Shown here: positions 35,117-44,661 of the stretch, one piece after another | Position numbering within the stretch: the first letter of the stretch is position 1 | How the letters are laid out: each line of letters begins with the position of its first letter | From: Flavobacterium sp. 90 | GTDB taxonomy: Bacteria > Bacteroidota > Bacteroidia > Flavobacteriales > Flavobacteriaceae | Reading direction: 5' to 3' | Assembly (NCBI RefSeq): GCF_004339525.1 | Contig: NZ_SMGE01000001.1 | Coordinates: 6,138,001 to 6,202,000 of the forward strand | DNA: 64,000 bases | Position numbers and translations under genes: made by a program | Notes under the pieces: generated by a model | What the model saw: only the letters and a program-made list of their open reading frames with translations | Database searches by the model: none | What the model was told of the DNA's origin: nothing

Positions 35117-37375
35117 CTACACCGCAATTGGCGCCGCCAAACAACTCTCAGGAATATCAAAAGCATTTACAAGCGAAACCGCATCTGGTCGAATATCCCA
35201 ACAAAGCTGATTAACAATTTTGCGGATTGCTTTGGTTTTTACTGCTTCCATATATCCGTCTTCAAGATACCACGCTTTATTTTTTTCTAATTGCGAAAGC
35301 GCATATAAATGATTCAGTTTTGTCAATATTTCTTTTGTCTTTTGATCTTCTATTGTTTTTATTGCCAGTTGAAATTGCTCTAAAACTACTCTTTCAAGAT
35401 AAGCCTGAGCAACATCAATCATTTGATGCTGAACAACATTAAAAGCATCGTAAGGTTCTAAACCACCATCAACCAGTTTTTTGATACGTCTTGCTGCTGA
35501 AGCTAATATCGCTTTTTCACGATGGATAAATGCTTGCAAATGAAACTCTCCGTCAAGTAAATGTTCATCGTCTGTTCTGCGTGTTGCAATTGGATTTTTC
35601 TCTGTAATTGCCGTTTTTGCATTTTCAAATACATAATTGATGATTCCTGCAGCACCCATTTCTCCAAACGATTTTCTAAATTCAGATAAACGGTTTTTCG
35701 CTACCAATTGCATCAAAACGGTATTATCACCTTCAAAAGTAGTATAAATTTCGGTGTCATTTTTTAAAGCATCGATTCTGTTTTCAGATAAATATCCTTT
35801 TCCGCCGCAAGCTTCACGACATTCTTGCAGAATATCTCTTGTGCTCCAGGTTGAATATGATTTCATTCCTGCTGCCAAAGCTTCAATTTCCTGCATTTCT
35901 GCCTCGGTTCTGTTTAGAAAACGATTTGTAAGATATTGTAAAGCAAAATGAACGGCATAAGTTTTAGCCAAAGGCGGAATCAAGCGACGTTGATGCATTC
36001 TATAGTTTAAAATCGGAACTTCTGAACCTCCTTCCGGTCCAAATTGTCTTCTTTGATCGCTGTAGCGAATAGCAATCGTCAATCCTGATTTGGCTGCAGC
36101 CAAAGCAGAACGCGGAATACCAATTCGTCCTCCAACCAAAGTTCCTAACATAGTAAAAAAACGTCGATTGTCACTCGGAATCGGACTTTCGAATTCGCCT
36201 TTATCATTGACAGAAGCAAAACGATCCAACATATTTTCTTTCGGAATCACAACATTATCAAAACTTATGGTTCCGTTATCTACGCCGTTTAAGCCCATTT
36301 TATTACCACAATCCCCAATCGTAACTCCTTCTAATACATTTCCGTTTGTATCTCGAAGCGGAACCACAAATGCATTCACGCCATAATCATGATCGTCTAT
36401 AATTAATTTCGCAAAAACGGTTGCCATTTGTCCATGAACCGCCGCATTTCCAATATATTCTTTTTGTGCGTTTTTGTTTGGTGTATGAATTACAAACGTC
36501 TGATCGCTATGATTGTAAGTTGCTGTAGTTTCCAATCCTTTTACGTTTGAACCGTGATGTGTTTCTGTCATCGCAAAACAACCCGGAATTTTTAACGTTC
36601 CAATATCTTTTAAGTATTTGGCATAATGTTTCTCGGTTCCTAACGATTGAACGCTCATTCCCCAAAGTCCAAACTGAACGCCAAATTTTATTACTAAACT
36701 TAAATCATGATAACTCAACGTTTCCATAATCGCAAAATAATCGGCTATGTTTTCTCCTCCGCCGTATTGTTTTGGATAGGCCATATTTCCCAGATTTTCT
36801 TCTGCCAAGATTTTACACCAATTGTAAACAGTTTGTCGGTAGACATTTATATCTGTTGAAGTTTCGTAAGCAAACTCAGGTTTTGAAATAATCGATTTGA
36901 CTTTTTTAATAATCGCAGCTTCTTTTCCGTCCAGAAGTTCTGTTATTTTCTGAATATCAAAATCATTATTGGTTTGGGAATTTGCGGTAAAAGAACCCGC
37001 TTTTGTTTTGAAATTCTGAATTACTTCTTCTCCCAAAACTCCTAAATCATTTTCTAATTTTATAAAACTCGATTTCAGTTCCGATATATCTACGTCCTTT
37101 TCTGAAACTGCTTCTGCTATATCAAAAAGTGATTTTATGTCTGTTTTATTCTGAATACTTTTCTCAATATCTAATTTCCATTGAGAGAGTTCATTTCGCG
37201 AAGGCGGATTTGAAATGTCTACTTTCGAAAGAAGCTGTTGTTTTTCTTCGGGCGAAAGCCAAGTCAAATCGTTAATAAATTTCTGAATTTTGGTAAACTC
37301 TTTTTGAGTCAGTAAATCATCTGACCACACTAAATAAAACAACGGAGTAAAGGCTTGGAGCTTGGTATTTTTCAT
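35117..37375 (-). CDS. Acyl-CoA dehydrogenase, large type
   Basis: A 752-residue FAD-dependent acyl-CoA dehydrogenase. I start at the ATG at 37375 (MKNTKLQAFTPLFY); codons further upstream overlap repeat sequence. An N-terminal 160-residue helical domain is followed by the dehydrogenase core: YPKQYGGGENIADY, CFAMTETHHGSNVKGLETTA (FAD site), GRIGIPRSALAAAK, SDQRRQFGPEGG, and ECREACGGKGYLSENRI with YTTFEGDNTVLMQL, where acyl-CoA oxidases and long dehydrogenases have the catalytic Glu. The C-terminal 150 residues are helical. The layout resembles acyl-CoA oxidases, so oxygen as acceptor cannot be excluded. Beta-oxidation is the likely pathway. Confidence 0.92.
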   Translation of the reverse strand: MKNTKLQAFTPLFYLVWSDDLLTQKEFTKIQKFINDLTWLSPEEKQQLLSKVDISNPPSRNELSQWKLDIEKSIQNKTDIKSLFDIAEAVSEKDVDISELKSSFIKLENDLGVLGEEVIQNFKTKAGSFTANSQTNNDFDIQKITELLDGKEAAIIKKVKSIISKPEFAYETSTDINVYRQTVYNWCKILAEENLGNMAYPKQYGGGENIADYFAIMETLSYHDLSLVIKFGVQFGLWGMSVQSLGTEKHYAKYLKDIGTLKIPGCFAMTETHHGSNVKGLETTATYNHSDQTFVIHTPNKNAQKEYIGNAAVHGQMATVFAKLIIDDHDYGVNAFVVPLRDTNGNVLEGVTIGDCGNKMGLNGVDNGTISFDNVVIPKENMLDRFASVNDKGEFESPIPSDNRRFFTMLGTLVGGRIGIPRSALAAAKSGLTIAIRYSDQRRQFGPEGGSEVPILNYRMHQRRLIPPLAKTYAVHFALQYLTNRFLNRTEAEMQEIEALAAGMKSYSTWSTRDILQECREACGGKGYLSENRIDALKNDTEIYTTFEGDNTVLMQLVAKNRLSEFRKSFGEMGAAGIINYVFENAKTAITEKNPIATRRTDDEHLLDGEFHLQAFIHREKAILASAARRIKKLVDGGLEPYDAFNVVQHQMIDVAQAYLERVVLEQFQLAIKTIEDQKTKEILTKLNHLYALSQLEKNKAWYLEDGYMEAVKTKAIRKIVNQLCWDIRPDAVSLVNAFDIPESCLAAPIAV

Positions 37376-37828
37376 AAATATAGTTTCAGTTAATTGCCTG
37401 CTTAGGCTTAGTTTTTTTGCCACAGATTTCACAGATTAGAAAGATTTTTATTTACATGCTTTGTGCAATCATTTTAATCTGTGAAATCTGTGGCATATTT
37501 TTTCGCACTTAATTATTGCATAGAAAAAACAGGACTGAAAATACTCAATCCTGCTTACATATCCTGTTAAGATTCTGGTAATTTTAATTAAAAAGGAAAA
37601 AATGTTGCCACGAATTGCACGAATGAACACGAATTTTTATCTTAATCTGGCGATTAAAATGCATTAGAAAAGCAATTTTTAATTCGCGAAAATTCGTGTA
37701 ATTCGCGGCAAAAAAATTCACAAAAAAACATAAAAAAACAGGAATGAAACTAATCATTCCTGTTTTGAATATCCTAAGATTCTGGTAATTTAACTTCTAA
37801 ACCAATAAAAAATATAAACAACCTTTCG
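37376..37828. other. 453-bp spacer with two long inverted repeats
   Basis: A perfect 21-bp inverted repeat, TGCCACAGATTTCACAGATT-A (37419-37439) and its complement (37475-37495), comes first. Then an imperfect one spanning 37604-37711 (TTGCCACGAATTGCACGAAT against ATTCGTGTAATTCGCGGCAA). Two CAGGA...TCCTG hairpins follow or intervene (about 37510 and 37735). No gene seen. Confidence 0.8.
37735..37766 (-). terminator. Rho-independent terminator of the EamA gene
   Basis: AAAACAGGAATGA, 6-nt loop, TCATTCCTGTTTT, with A runs on the plus strand upstream, about 60 bp after the transporter stop. Confidence 0.75.
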
Positions 37829-38746
37829 TTATTTTAGAACCTTTGGATATTGTAATAGTCTTTGCTTAATAGCAAAAATGTGATGTGAATTAAAAACTAA
37901 TACTGCAAGAAAAACGATTCCATATGCCAGAATCTGTATTGGTCCAAAATTTTCTTTATATAAAAACATTGCTAATAGAAAGGCAATCATTGGATTAATA
38001 TTTAAAAGCATTCCAACTGTTGATGAATTAATCCCAGAAAGGGCATATAAATTAAGGAACAACGGAAAGATTGTAAACAAAATTGCGATGGTTTCGATAC
38101 AGAAATAAAACTTAAATTCTGTTGGAACCGGACCGCTATAAGCCGGATAAAATGGTACTAAAAACAAAGCTGCCATTGTAATATGGAACGTCAAAACTAT
38201 AAATTTATCAAAACCTTTATTTATACGCTGACTCACTAAATAGGATGCATATGTAAACCCAATTATGATGCTAAAAAACATATCCATAATGTTCGCATAC
38301 GATAAAAGTAAACATCCTGAAATACTTAATCCTACTGCCATCCATTGCGTTTTGCTCAATTTTTCATGCAAAATAAAATATGCTAATAAAGTCGTTAGAA
38401 TTGGGCAAACTAAATACGCCAAAGAAGTTGCTTTTACGCTAACATGATTCATTACATAAATAAATGTGAACCAGTTTGCCATTAGAAAAACGCTTCCGCC
38501 AATGTTTAGCAAAATAGTTTTCTTTTTCTCTGCTTTCGAAAATCCTTCGAAGGTTTCGATGGCTTCTTTGACTTTTTTTCGTCTGAATGTAAAAGCAATC
38601 ACCAACATTAGAATACTACAACTAAAGACGCGATAGAATAAAATATCTAAAGAGGCATAGTCGTGTATTGGTTTTAAAACCAAACTGAAAAATCCCCAGA
38701 TTACAAAACAAGTAATTGCTGCGATGTAGTATTTTGTTGTTTTCAC
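37829..38746 (-). CDS. EamA/RarD-type membrane transporter
   Basis: A 305-residue drug/metabolite transporter with ten predicted membrane helices in two EamA halves (about 1-145 and 150-290). The N-terminus CFVIWGFFSLVLKPIHDYAS and FYRVFSC resemble RarD. The substrate is unknown. It is divergent from a MocR-type regulator with 107 bp between them, a common pairing in which the regulator controls the exporter. Confidence 0.9.
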   Translation of the reverse strand: MKTTKYYIAAITCFVIWGFFSLVLKPIHDYASLDILFYRVFSCSILMLVIAFTFRRKKVKEAIETFEGFSKAEKKKTILLNIGGSVFLMANWFTFIYVMNHVSVKATSLAYLVCPILTTLLAYFILHEKLSKTQWMAVGLSISGCLLLSYANIMDMFFSIIIGFTYASYLVSQRINKGFDKFIVLTFHITMAALFLVPFYPAYSGPVPTEFKFYFCIETIAILFTIFPLFLNLYALSGINSSTVGMLLNINPMIAFLLAMFLYKENFGPIQILAYGIVFLAVLVFNSHHIFAIKQRLLQYPKVLK

Positions 38747-38811
38747 GAGTTGTTTTTTTTAATGATTTCCTGATGAAACAAATTTCTAAAAAATAAAACA
38801 GCAATACAGAT

Positions 38812-38844
38812 ACAGTTTTTGTAAATTGCACCATAACAGTTTTT
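38812..38844. promoter_or_regulatory. Direct repeat in the EamA/MocR divergent region (candidate MocR site)
   Basis: Two copies of ACAGTTTTT, at 38812-38820 and 38836-38844, 24 bp apart, immediately before the MocR-type gene. MocR proteins commonly bind direct repeats in such divergent spacers. Binding here is inferred. Confidence 0.4.
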
Positions 38845-38853
38845 ATTTTTAGG

Positions 38854-40272
38854 ATGAAAAATTCAAATTACTTATATCTTCAGTTTGCTGACAGAATCGA
38901 AAAACAGATTAAATCCGGCGTTTTAAATGTTGGAGACAAATTACCGTCAATCCGCGAAGTTTGTGCCGAAACCGGTTATAGCATGAGCACAGTTAGCAAG
39001 GCTTATTATGAAGTCGAAAGCCGTTCTTTGATCGAATCAAGACCACAATCCGGTTATTATGTAAGTAATACTTCGGCAAGAATAATTACTGAACCTTCGC
39101 CAAGCAGTCCTATTTTGAGATGTCAAAATATTGACAGACAAGACTTAATTGATCAGGTTTATGGTAATATGACGGATCAGAATATTACGATGCTTTCGCT
39201 GGGATTTCCGTCGAATGAATTGCTGCCAATTGCCAAATTAAACAAAGGAATGGTTCAGGCAATGCGTCAATTACCCAATAGCGGAACGAGTTATGAAGAA
39301 GTAAAAGGTAATCCGAATTTAAGACGTGAAATTGCCAGATGGTCTTTTACGTGGGGCGGATCATTGACCGAAGAAGATATTATAACAATGCCTGGATGTA
39401 CGAGTGCAATTTCGCATTGTTTGATGACGCTGACCAAACCGGGAGATACTATTATTACTGAAAGTCCGGCGTATTTCGGGATATTGCAATTAGCGAAATC
39501 GCTTGGTTTATACATCATGGAATTGCCTACAAATATGACAACGGGAATTGAACTTGATGCATTGAAAAAAGCACTTTCGTCTAAGAAAGTAAAGCTTTGT
39601 TTGTTGATGAGCAATTTTAGTAATCCGTCTGGAAGTATGATGCCAAACGAACATAAAATAGAGGTTGTCAGATTAATGGAATTTTACAATATTCCTTTAA
39701 TCGAAGATGATATTCACGGCGATTTGTACTTTGGCTCAAGCCGGCCAACGAATTGCAAAACGTATGACGAAAGCGGAATTGTACTTTGCTGTAGTTCGGT
39801 TTCTAAAACTCTGGCTCCGGGATATCGTGTGGGTTGGGTTTCACCTGGGAAATTTAAAAAGGAGATTTTAAGAAATAAAATTTATCACACGCTCTCCTCG
39901 CCTACTATTACGCATCAGGTTGTGGGAGATTTTCTTAAAAACGGGCGTTATGAGAACCATCTCAGAAAAATACGCACAATCCTGAATCAGAATTGTAATA
40001 ATTATATCAATACGGTTTTGGAATCTTTCCCGACAGGAACAAAAGTAAGTCAACCTCAAGGTGGATTTTTCCTTTGGCTTGAACTTGATAAAAGCTTTGA
40101 TACGGCGGCATTTTACCATTTGGCAATGAAACATAATATTAGTATTGCGCCGGGAAGAATTTTCTCTTTGCAGGATCAATTTTCAAATTGTATGCGATTG
40201 AGTTTTGGTTTACCTTGGACAAATGAATTACGTCAATCAATACAAACTTTGGGAAGATTGGCGGGGAAATAA
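38854..40272 (+). CDS. MocR-type transcriptional regulator (GntR DNA-binding plus aminotransferase domain)
   Basis: A 472-residue fusion regulator. Residues 1-75 are a GntR winged helix (LYLQFADRIEKQIKSGVLNVGDKLPSIRE gives the typical start; key word GDKLPSIREV). Residues about 100-470 are a fold-type I aminotransferase domain with the PLP lysine in SSVSKTLAPGYRVGW (K318). The PLP domain usually acts as effector sensor, not as an enzyme. Its divergent neighbour is an EamA transporter, which it probably regulates. Confidence 0.93.
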   Translation: MKNSNYLYLQFADRIEKQIKSGVLNVGDKLPSIREVCAETGYSMSTVSKAYYEVESRSLIESRPQSGYYVSNTSARIITEPSPSSPILRCQNIDRQDLIDQVYGNMTDQNITMLSLGFPSNELLPIAKLNKGMVQAMRQLPNSGTSYEEVKGNPNLRREIARWSFTWGGSLTEEDIITMPGCTSAISHCLMTLTKPGDTIITESPAYFGILQLAKSLGLYIMELPTNMTTGIELDALKKALSSKKVKLCLLMSNFSNPSGSMMPNEHKIEVVRLMEFYNIPLIEDDIHGDLYFGSSRPTNCKTYDESGIVLCCSSVSKTLAPGYRVGWVSPGKFKKEILRNKIYHTLSSPTITHQVVGDFLKNGRYENHLRKIRTILNQNCNNYINTVLESFPTGTKVSQPQGGFFLWLELDKSFDTAAFYHLAMKHNISIAPGRIFSLQDQFSNCMRLSFGLPWTNELRQSIQTLGRLAGK

Positions 40273-40652
40273 ATTTATTATCATGTTGTTTTTTTGCACG
40301 CAGATTTTAAAAGGATTTAAACAGATCTGCGCAGATTATTATCTCAAAATTGAATCTGCTATAATCTAGATAAAACACAATATTGTCATTTCGACAGAGG
40401 AGAAATCACAATAGAAATTCCGCAAAGAAAATCGCCAATCTTTGTCGAGTTACGTGTGTGATTTCTCCCTTCGCTCGAAATGAAATAAAATGCGAACACA
40501 AAATACAAACACAAAATGCGAATAAAAAACCCGCACCAATCTGTTTAATCCGCAAAATCCGTGGGCAAACTAATTAAATTTGTTCAAAAAAAAAACAAAA
40601 GACAACACCTATAAAGATGTTGTCTCACTAACAAATTAAAACCAATATTAAT
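40273..40652. other. 380-bp spacer with one hairpin repeat
   Basis: It holds a hairpin repeat (40385-40483), AATCTGCTATAATC words, and AACAAAATGCGAACACAAAATAC-type short direct repeats at 40490-40530. No gene seen. Confidence 0.75.
40385..40483. repeat. Hairpin repeat of the GTCATTTCG family, copy 5
   Basis: Left end GTCATTTCGACAGAGGAGAA and right end TTCTCCCTTCGCTCGAAATGA. The arms pair with a few mismatches; the final C of the family is lost. Confidence 0.85.
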
Positions 40653-41600
40653 TTATAAAACGAAGTAAGCGTCGTTTTCCGCCTTTTTAATCTCTGGCTT
40701 AAGATCAAATTCTTTAATAATGTCAAATTCGCTTTGAAACTCATTTAGCATTTGCATCAGATTTTTTTCGATTGTATTAGAGATCGCTGTAACCGGCGTA
40801 TCTGTTGGTCTGTTTTCGAAAGGATCCTGCAAGTGAATTGCCATTCTTTCGATCAAAAAGAAAGTTCCTCCAATCATTGTAATCAACGGAACCGCAAACC
40901 AGCTCAATAAACTAATCAAACCAAAAGGCAATAACAGAATGAATAAATACAACGTCATTCTAATATACAAGCTATAAGTCGTTGGAAAAATAGTGTTTTT
41001 AATACGCTCACATTTTCCCATTCCATCACATAATCTTGTCAAAGTTCTGTCGATTTCTACCTGTTGATATGCATTAATACGTTTGTCTTTTCTGGCAATT
41101 CTTAAATCTCTTGCGTGAAGCAACAATATCGCATTTGGAATATTTTGATGATTTTTTACAAAATTCAATTCTTCTTCGCTAATAAATTCTTTGATAGGCT
41201 TTATGGCATCTTTATTTCGCAAAGCTTGTCCAAGACTATAACACCACGCAATTTGCCTTTTGGTGAAATTTTCTTTAAACTCATTTGCTTCTACAGAAAA
41301 ATCAGGGTCTTTGTAAAAAGTCAGCATTTGTCTTACCAAAGTTCTGGATTCGTTTACAATTGATCCCCAAATAATCCTTGCTTCCCACCATCTGTCGTAA
41401 GCCTGATTTGATTTGAAAGCTAATAATAAAGAGATAATTGTACCTACCATTGTTGGAATCGCGATTGGAATTTCGACTGCTACGTTTCTGAAATAATGGT
41501 GAACAATTTCAAACAAAATCGTATAAGTCATAACCAAGGCTAACTCGAGCTTGATCTTCCCCAACACATATCGCATTGGTATTCTTTTCTTTAATAACAT
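40653..41600 (-). CDS. Bestrophin-family channel protein
   Basis: A 315-residue membrane protein of the bestrophin/UPF0187 type. Recognisable parts: IPTMVGTIISLLLAFKSNQAYDRWWEARIIWG (key word NQAYDRWWEAR) near residue 65, hydrophobic helices near 20, 50, 215 and 240, and the ending with AIHLQDPFENRPTD. Bacterial bestrophins form pentameric ion channels, selective for cations in the studied case. The gene lies 47 bp after a universal stress protein gene and may share its transcript. Confidence 0.92.
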   Translation of the reverse strand: MLLKKRIPMRYVLGKIKLELALVMTYTILFEIVHHYFRNVAVEIPIAIPTMVGTIISLLLAFKSNQAYDRWWEARIIWGSIVNESRTLVRQMLTFYKDPDFSVEANEFKENFTKRQIAWCYSLGQALRNKDAIKPIKEFISEEELNFVKNHQNIPNAILLLHARDLRIARKDKRINAYQQVEIDRTLTRLCDGMGKCERIKNTIFPTTYSLYIRMTLYLFILLLPFGLISLLSWFAVPLITMIGGTFFLIERMAIHLQDPFENRPTDTPVTAISNTIEKNLMQMLNEFQSEFDIIKEFDLKPEIKKAENDAYFVL

Positions 41601-41647
41601 ATTTTTCGTTTTTTAATTAAAACTATATTTTAAAAGAAGATTCGGTT

Positions 41648-42370
41648 TTAAACCAATTCTTCATATAATGAAAGCACCGGAAGTCCGAGTTTCTCATTAA
41701 TATTTTCTTTTTTTGTTTTCTTGAATTTGATTTTTTCTCCTTTGCGTGTTTCTACTAACAAATCAATGTCGTATTTAGAAATTGCTTCGGATAAATAAGG
41801 AGCAAAATTTTCGTAGTTATCATCAAAATTGGCTGTTTGGCTTACAATTTCATAAGAGAAATTCTCATTCAAAAATTGTTGAACATCCTTAACGTGCATA
41901 TTTGCATTGCCATTTTCTATGTAAAGTGCTTTATTGAAATCGTTTTTAATTTGTTCAAGACCTAAATGTAAAATTGGACATTTTTGGTTTCCGGCTAATT
42001 GAATCAAATATTGATGAATACGTTTTGTTTCTTGTTTATAAGAATGCGTCAGAATTACCAATTTAACAGAGAAAACATCAATAATACGTTTAAAAATTGG
42101 TGAAGAAAGTCCGTATTGGTTGTGTACTTTAATTTTGCAGTTTGGCGTGTGCTCAATAATATATCTGCAAGTTTCCAGAACATCTTCCTGACTTTTGGTA
42201 AGTCCGGTTCTCATTTCACGCAAAAAAAGTGACGATGAGAAAGCATCTGGAGTATCCGAAACCATCATTAAAATGATTTCGCAATTTGATTCTTTTGCTT
42301 GGTTAACTGCAGATTTTACAGCACAAATAGTATCATCTTTTAAAGTGGTTGGTATAAGAAAATTTTTCAT
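41648..42370 (-). CDS. Universal stress protein-like protein
   Basis: A 240-residue protein with features of the UspA alpha/beta fold: NFLIPTTLKDDTICAVKSAVNQAKES at the start (key word NFLIPTTL), VKLVILTHSY near 130, and GNQKCPILHL, where UspA has its nucleotide loop. The classical GxGxxG(S) ATP motif is not seen, so it may not bind ATP. Position between the two-component genes and the bestrophin gene suggests a common stress or ion response (inference). Confidence 0.75.
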   Translation of the reverse strand: MKNFLIPTTLKDDTICAVKSAVNQAKESNCEIILMMVSDTPDAFSSSLFLREMRTGLTKSQEDVLETCRYIIEHTPNCKIKVHNQYGLSSPIFKRIIDVFSVKLVILTHSYKQETKRIHQYLIQLAGNQKCPILHLGLEQIKNDFNKALYIENGNANMHVKDVQQFLNENFSYEIVSQTANFDDNYENFAPYLSEAISKYDIDLLVETRKGEKIKFKKTKKENINEKLGLPVLSLYEELV

Positions 42371-42447
42371 ATGTATAATCTTTTAGTTTATACATACAAA
42401 ATAACTCCGCGCAAATTAGAAGGGTCTTAATCTAATATTAGATTTTC

Positions 42448-43851
42448 CTAAGATTCAACATTAGAATTTTTAATGTTGTTTTTCTTGATGTTTGATTTAT
42501 TAAAGACAATCGTTACAATTGTACCTTTATTTTGCTCTGATTGCACCTGAATTTCACCATCATGCATTCGAATAATTTTTGAAGCCAAAGGAAGTCCTAA
42601 ACCGTAACCTATATATTTGGCAGCAATTTTTCCTCTAAAGAAAGGTTCATACAAATGCGGAATATCTTCTGGCGGAATTCCGATTCCTATATCATTTATC
42701 GAAATTTTAATCCAATCCTGATTGGCAGAAAGCGTAACGAAAACTTCATTATTATCAGAATATTTAACTCCGTTTGTAATAATGTTGTTTATCGCCAATT
42801 CAAGAAGCGGCTTATTGCATGGAATTAAAAACAAATTAGAATCTTTTGGCGCAAAATTAAGCTTGATGCTCACGCGATTATCCGGATAAATTTTATCTAA
42901 ATCCGATTTTACATCCATTAATAATTCATCGATTCTCGCAATATCCAAGACTTGTTTTTTCCCGTCGTATCCCGTTTGCGTAAGCTTAAGCAAACTTTCG
43001 GTTAGGTTTCCTAATCTCGAAGCCTGACTGTAAATATTCTCTAAAGATTGAATGTATTCCGGAACTTCTCTTTCTTTAAGAAGCATAATTTCCGACTCGG
43101 CAATAATGGTTGTTATTGGCGTTTTTAATTCATGCGACGCATTATTGATAAAATTCGCCTGAATCTCAAAAGAGGTTTCCAAACGATCCAACATATCATT
43201 AAAAGTCTCTGTAAGATCTGATATTTCGTCTGAATTTTTCACTTCAGGTAATCTGTTATGAAGGTTTGAAGCACTAATTCTGTTTACTTCTTTGGTAATT
43301 CTTGCCACAGGATTAATAACACGTTTGGCTAGAAAACGTCCTAAAAAGAAGGCTAGAAACACAAATCCTATTCCTCCAAAAAGCATAATTTTTACGATAT
43401 AAATTGTCGTTGTTGGGCCTCGACGATCACGCGCACCAACAATTACAATATAGCGCTGATTATTTTCTGTAAAAACTTGTCCTAAATAATACTTGTTATT
43501 TACTTCAAAGTAATCTTCACCAGTTTTTAGAATATTGGTATAAAACTCATTCGGAAGATTCAGTTTTGTATTATAATCAAAACTATTAGCGCTGTTTATT
43601 TTCAGCACAAATTCTTCTTCTTCAATAAGTTCCTCTAATCCGTTTTTCTTCAGATTGATGTAATACTTTATTTTCTCAGGATCTTTTTGAAAATGAATTG
43701 AAGCCACAATTTTAGCTCTGTCTTCCAGTCGTTTTAAGAAATGATAGCGATTATTTTCGCGAAACAAAACAAAAACGATGATACACAGTAATAGTGTACT
43801 AAAGGTCGAAAGTGCTACATATGTAAAAGTTATTTTTTTTCTTACATCCAT
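42448..43851 (-). CDS. HAMP-domain sensor histidine kinase
   Basis: A 467-residue membrane kinase. Membrane helix at about 8-28, a periplasmic sensor of about 120 residues, a second helix at about 152-172, a HAMP linker (RFLAKRVINPVARITKEVNRI), HisKA with NASHELKTPITTI (H240), and HATPase_c with ELAINNIITNGVKYSDN, DIGIGIP and GYGLGLPLASKI. It resembles CusS/ArlS-type kinases. Its gene starts 1 bp after the response regulator gene, so the pair is cognate. The signal is not known. Confidence 0.95.
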   Translation of the reverse strand: MDVRKKITFTYVALSTFSTLLLCIIVFVLFRENNRYHFLKRLEDRAKIVASIHFQKDPEKIKYYINLKKNGLEELIEEEEFVLKINSANSFDYNTKLNLPNEFYTNILKTGEDYFEVNNKYYLGQVFTENNQRYIVIVGARDRRGPTTTIYIVKIMLFGGIGFVFLAFFLGRFLAKRVINPVARITKEVNRISASNLHNRLPEVKNSDEISDLTETFNDMLDRLETSFEIQANFINNASHELKTPITTIIAESEIMLLKEREVPEYIQSLENIYSQASRLGNLTESLLKLTQTGYDGKKQVLDIARIDELLMDVKSDLDKIYPDNRVSIKLNFAPKDSNLFLIPCNKPLLELAINNIITNGVKYSDNNEVFVTLSANQDWIKISINDIGIGIPPEDIPHLYEPFFRGKIAAKYIGYGLGLPLASKIIRMHDGEIQVQSEQNKGTIVTIVFNKSNIKKNNIKNSNVES

Positions 43852-43852
43852 T

Positions 43853-44527
43853 TTATGGCTTTAAAATATAACCTAAACCTTTCATTGTATGAATAAGTTT
43901 AGTAGAATAAGGCTTATCTATTTTCTTTCTTAAATACGTAATATAAACATCGACAACATTGGTATTCATGTCAAAATTAATATCCCAAACATTATCCAAA
44001 ATCTGATCGCGAGACACAATTCTACCGGTATTTTTAGCTAAATAATACAGTAGTTTAAATTCTTTTGCGGTTAAAATAATCGATTCTCCATCTCTTTTTA
44101 CAGATTTAGCTTTTCCATTTATTTCTAAATCGCTGATTACAATAGTATCAACTTTTTCTGTATCCTGATTTGCTCTTCTATTTAAGGCATTTACTCTGGC
44201 GTCGAGTTCTCCAAACTTAAATGGTTTTACCAAATAATCATCGGCGCCGGCATTTAATCCCGTTACGATATTCTCTGAAGTTCCAAGTGCTGTTAAAAGT
44301 AAAACCGGAACAAAATTTTTGCTGGCACGCAATCTTCTACAAATTTCGATTCCGTTTATATCCGGCAACATTACGTCGAGAATTACAACATCAAAATTGT
44401 AATTATGAATCATTTCAAGAGCTGTTTTACCATCAAGAGCAACGCTTACTTCGTTATTGTTTTCGGCAAAACCTTTTCGCAAAATCGATAAAAGATTTGG
44501 TTCGTCTTCGACTATAAGTAATTTCAT
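43853..44527 (-). CDS. OmpR/PhoB-family response regulator
   Basis: A 224-residue regulator: receiver domain with D51 in VVILDVMLPDINGIE as phospho-acceptor, acidic pocket VEDEP, and conserved Lys in DDYLVKPFKFGEL. The C-terminal winged helix (about 125-224) has TAKEFKLLYYLAKNTGRIVSRDQIL and ends TMKGLGYILKP. It is first in a minus-strand run with the kinase, USP-like and bestrophin genes, which may all belong to its regulon. Confidence 0.96.
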   Translation of the reverse strand: MKLLIVEDEPNLLSILRKGFAENNNEVSVALDGKTALEMIHNYNFDVVILDVMLPDINGIEICRRLRASKNFVPVLLLTALGTSENIVTGLNAGADDYLVKPFKFGELDARVNALNRRANQDTEKVDTIVISDLEINGKAKSVKRDGESIILTAKEFKLLYYLAKNTGRIVSRDQILDNVWDINFDMNTNVVDVYITYLRKKIDKPYSTKLIHTMKGLGYILKP

Positions 44528-44661
44528 CTCAATTTGTGTATGGTTAACAAAAATAACAATTGAGTTTAGAATATGAATGAGAATATTTTAATAATTATGA
44601 TTTAATTATGAAGCGTGTAACTTTTTGCTGCTTAAAAGAAAGATCAACAATAGTCTATATC

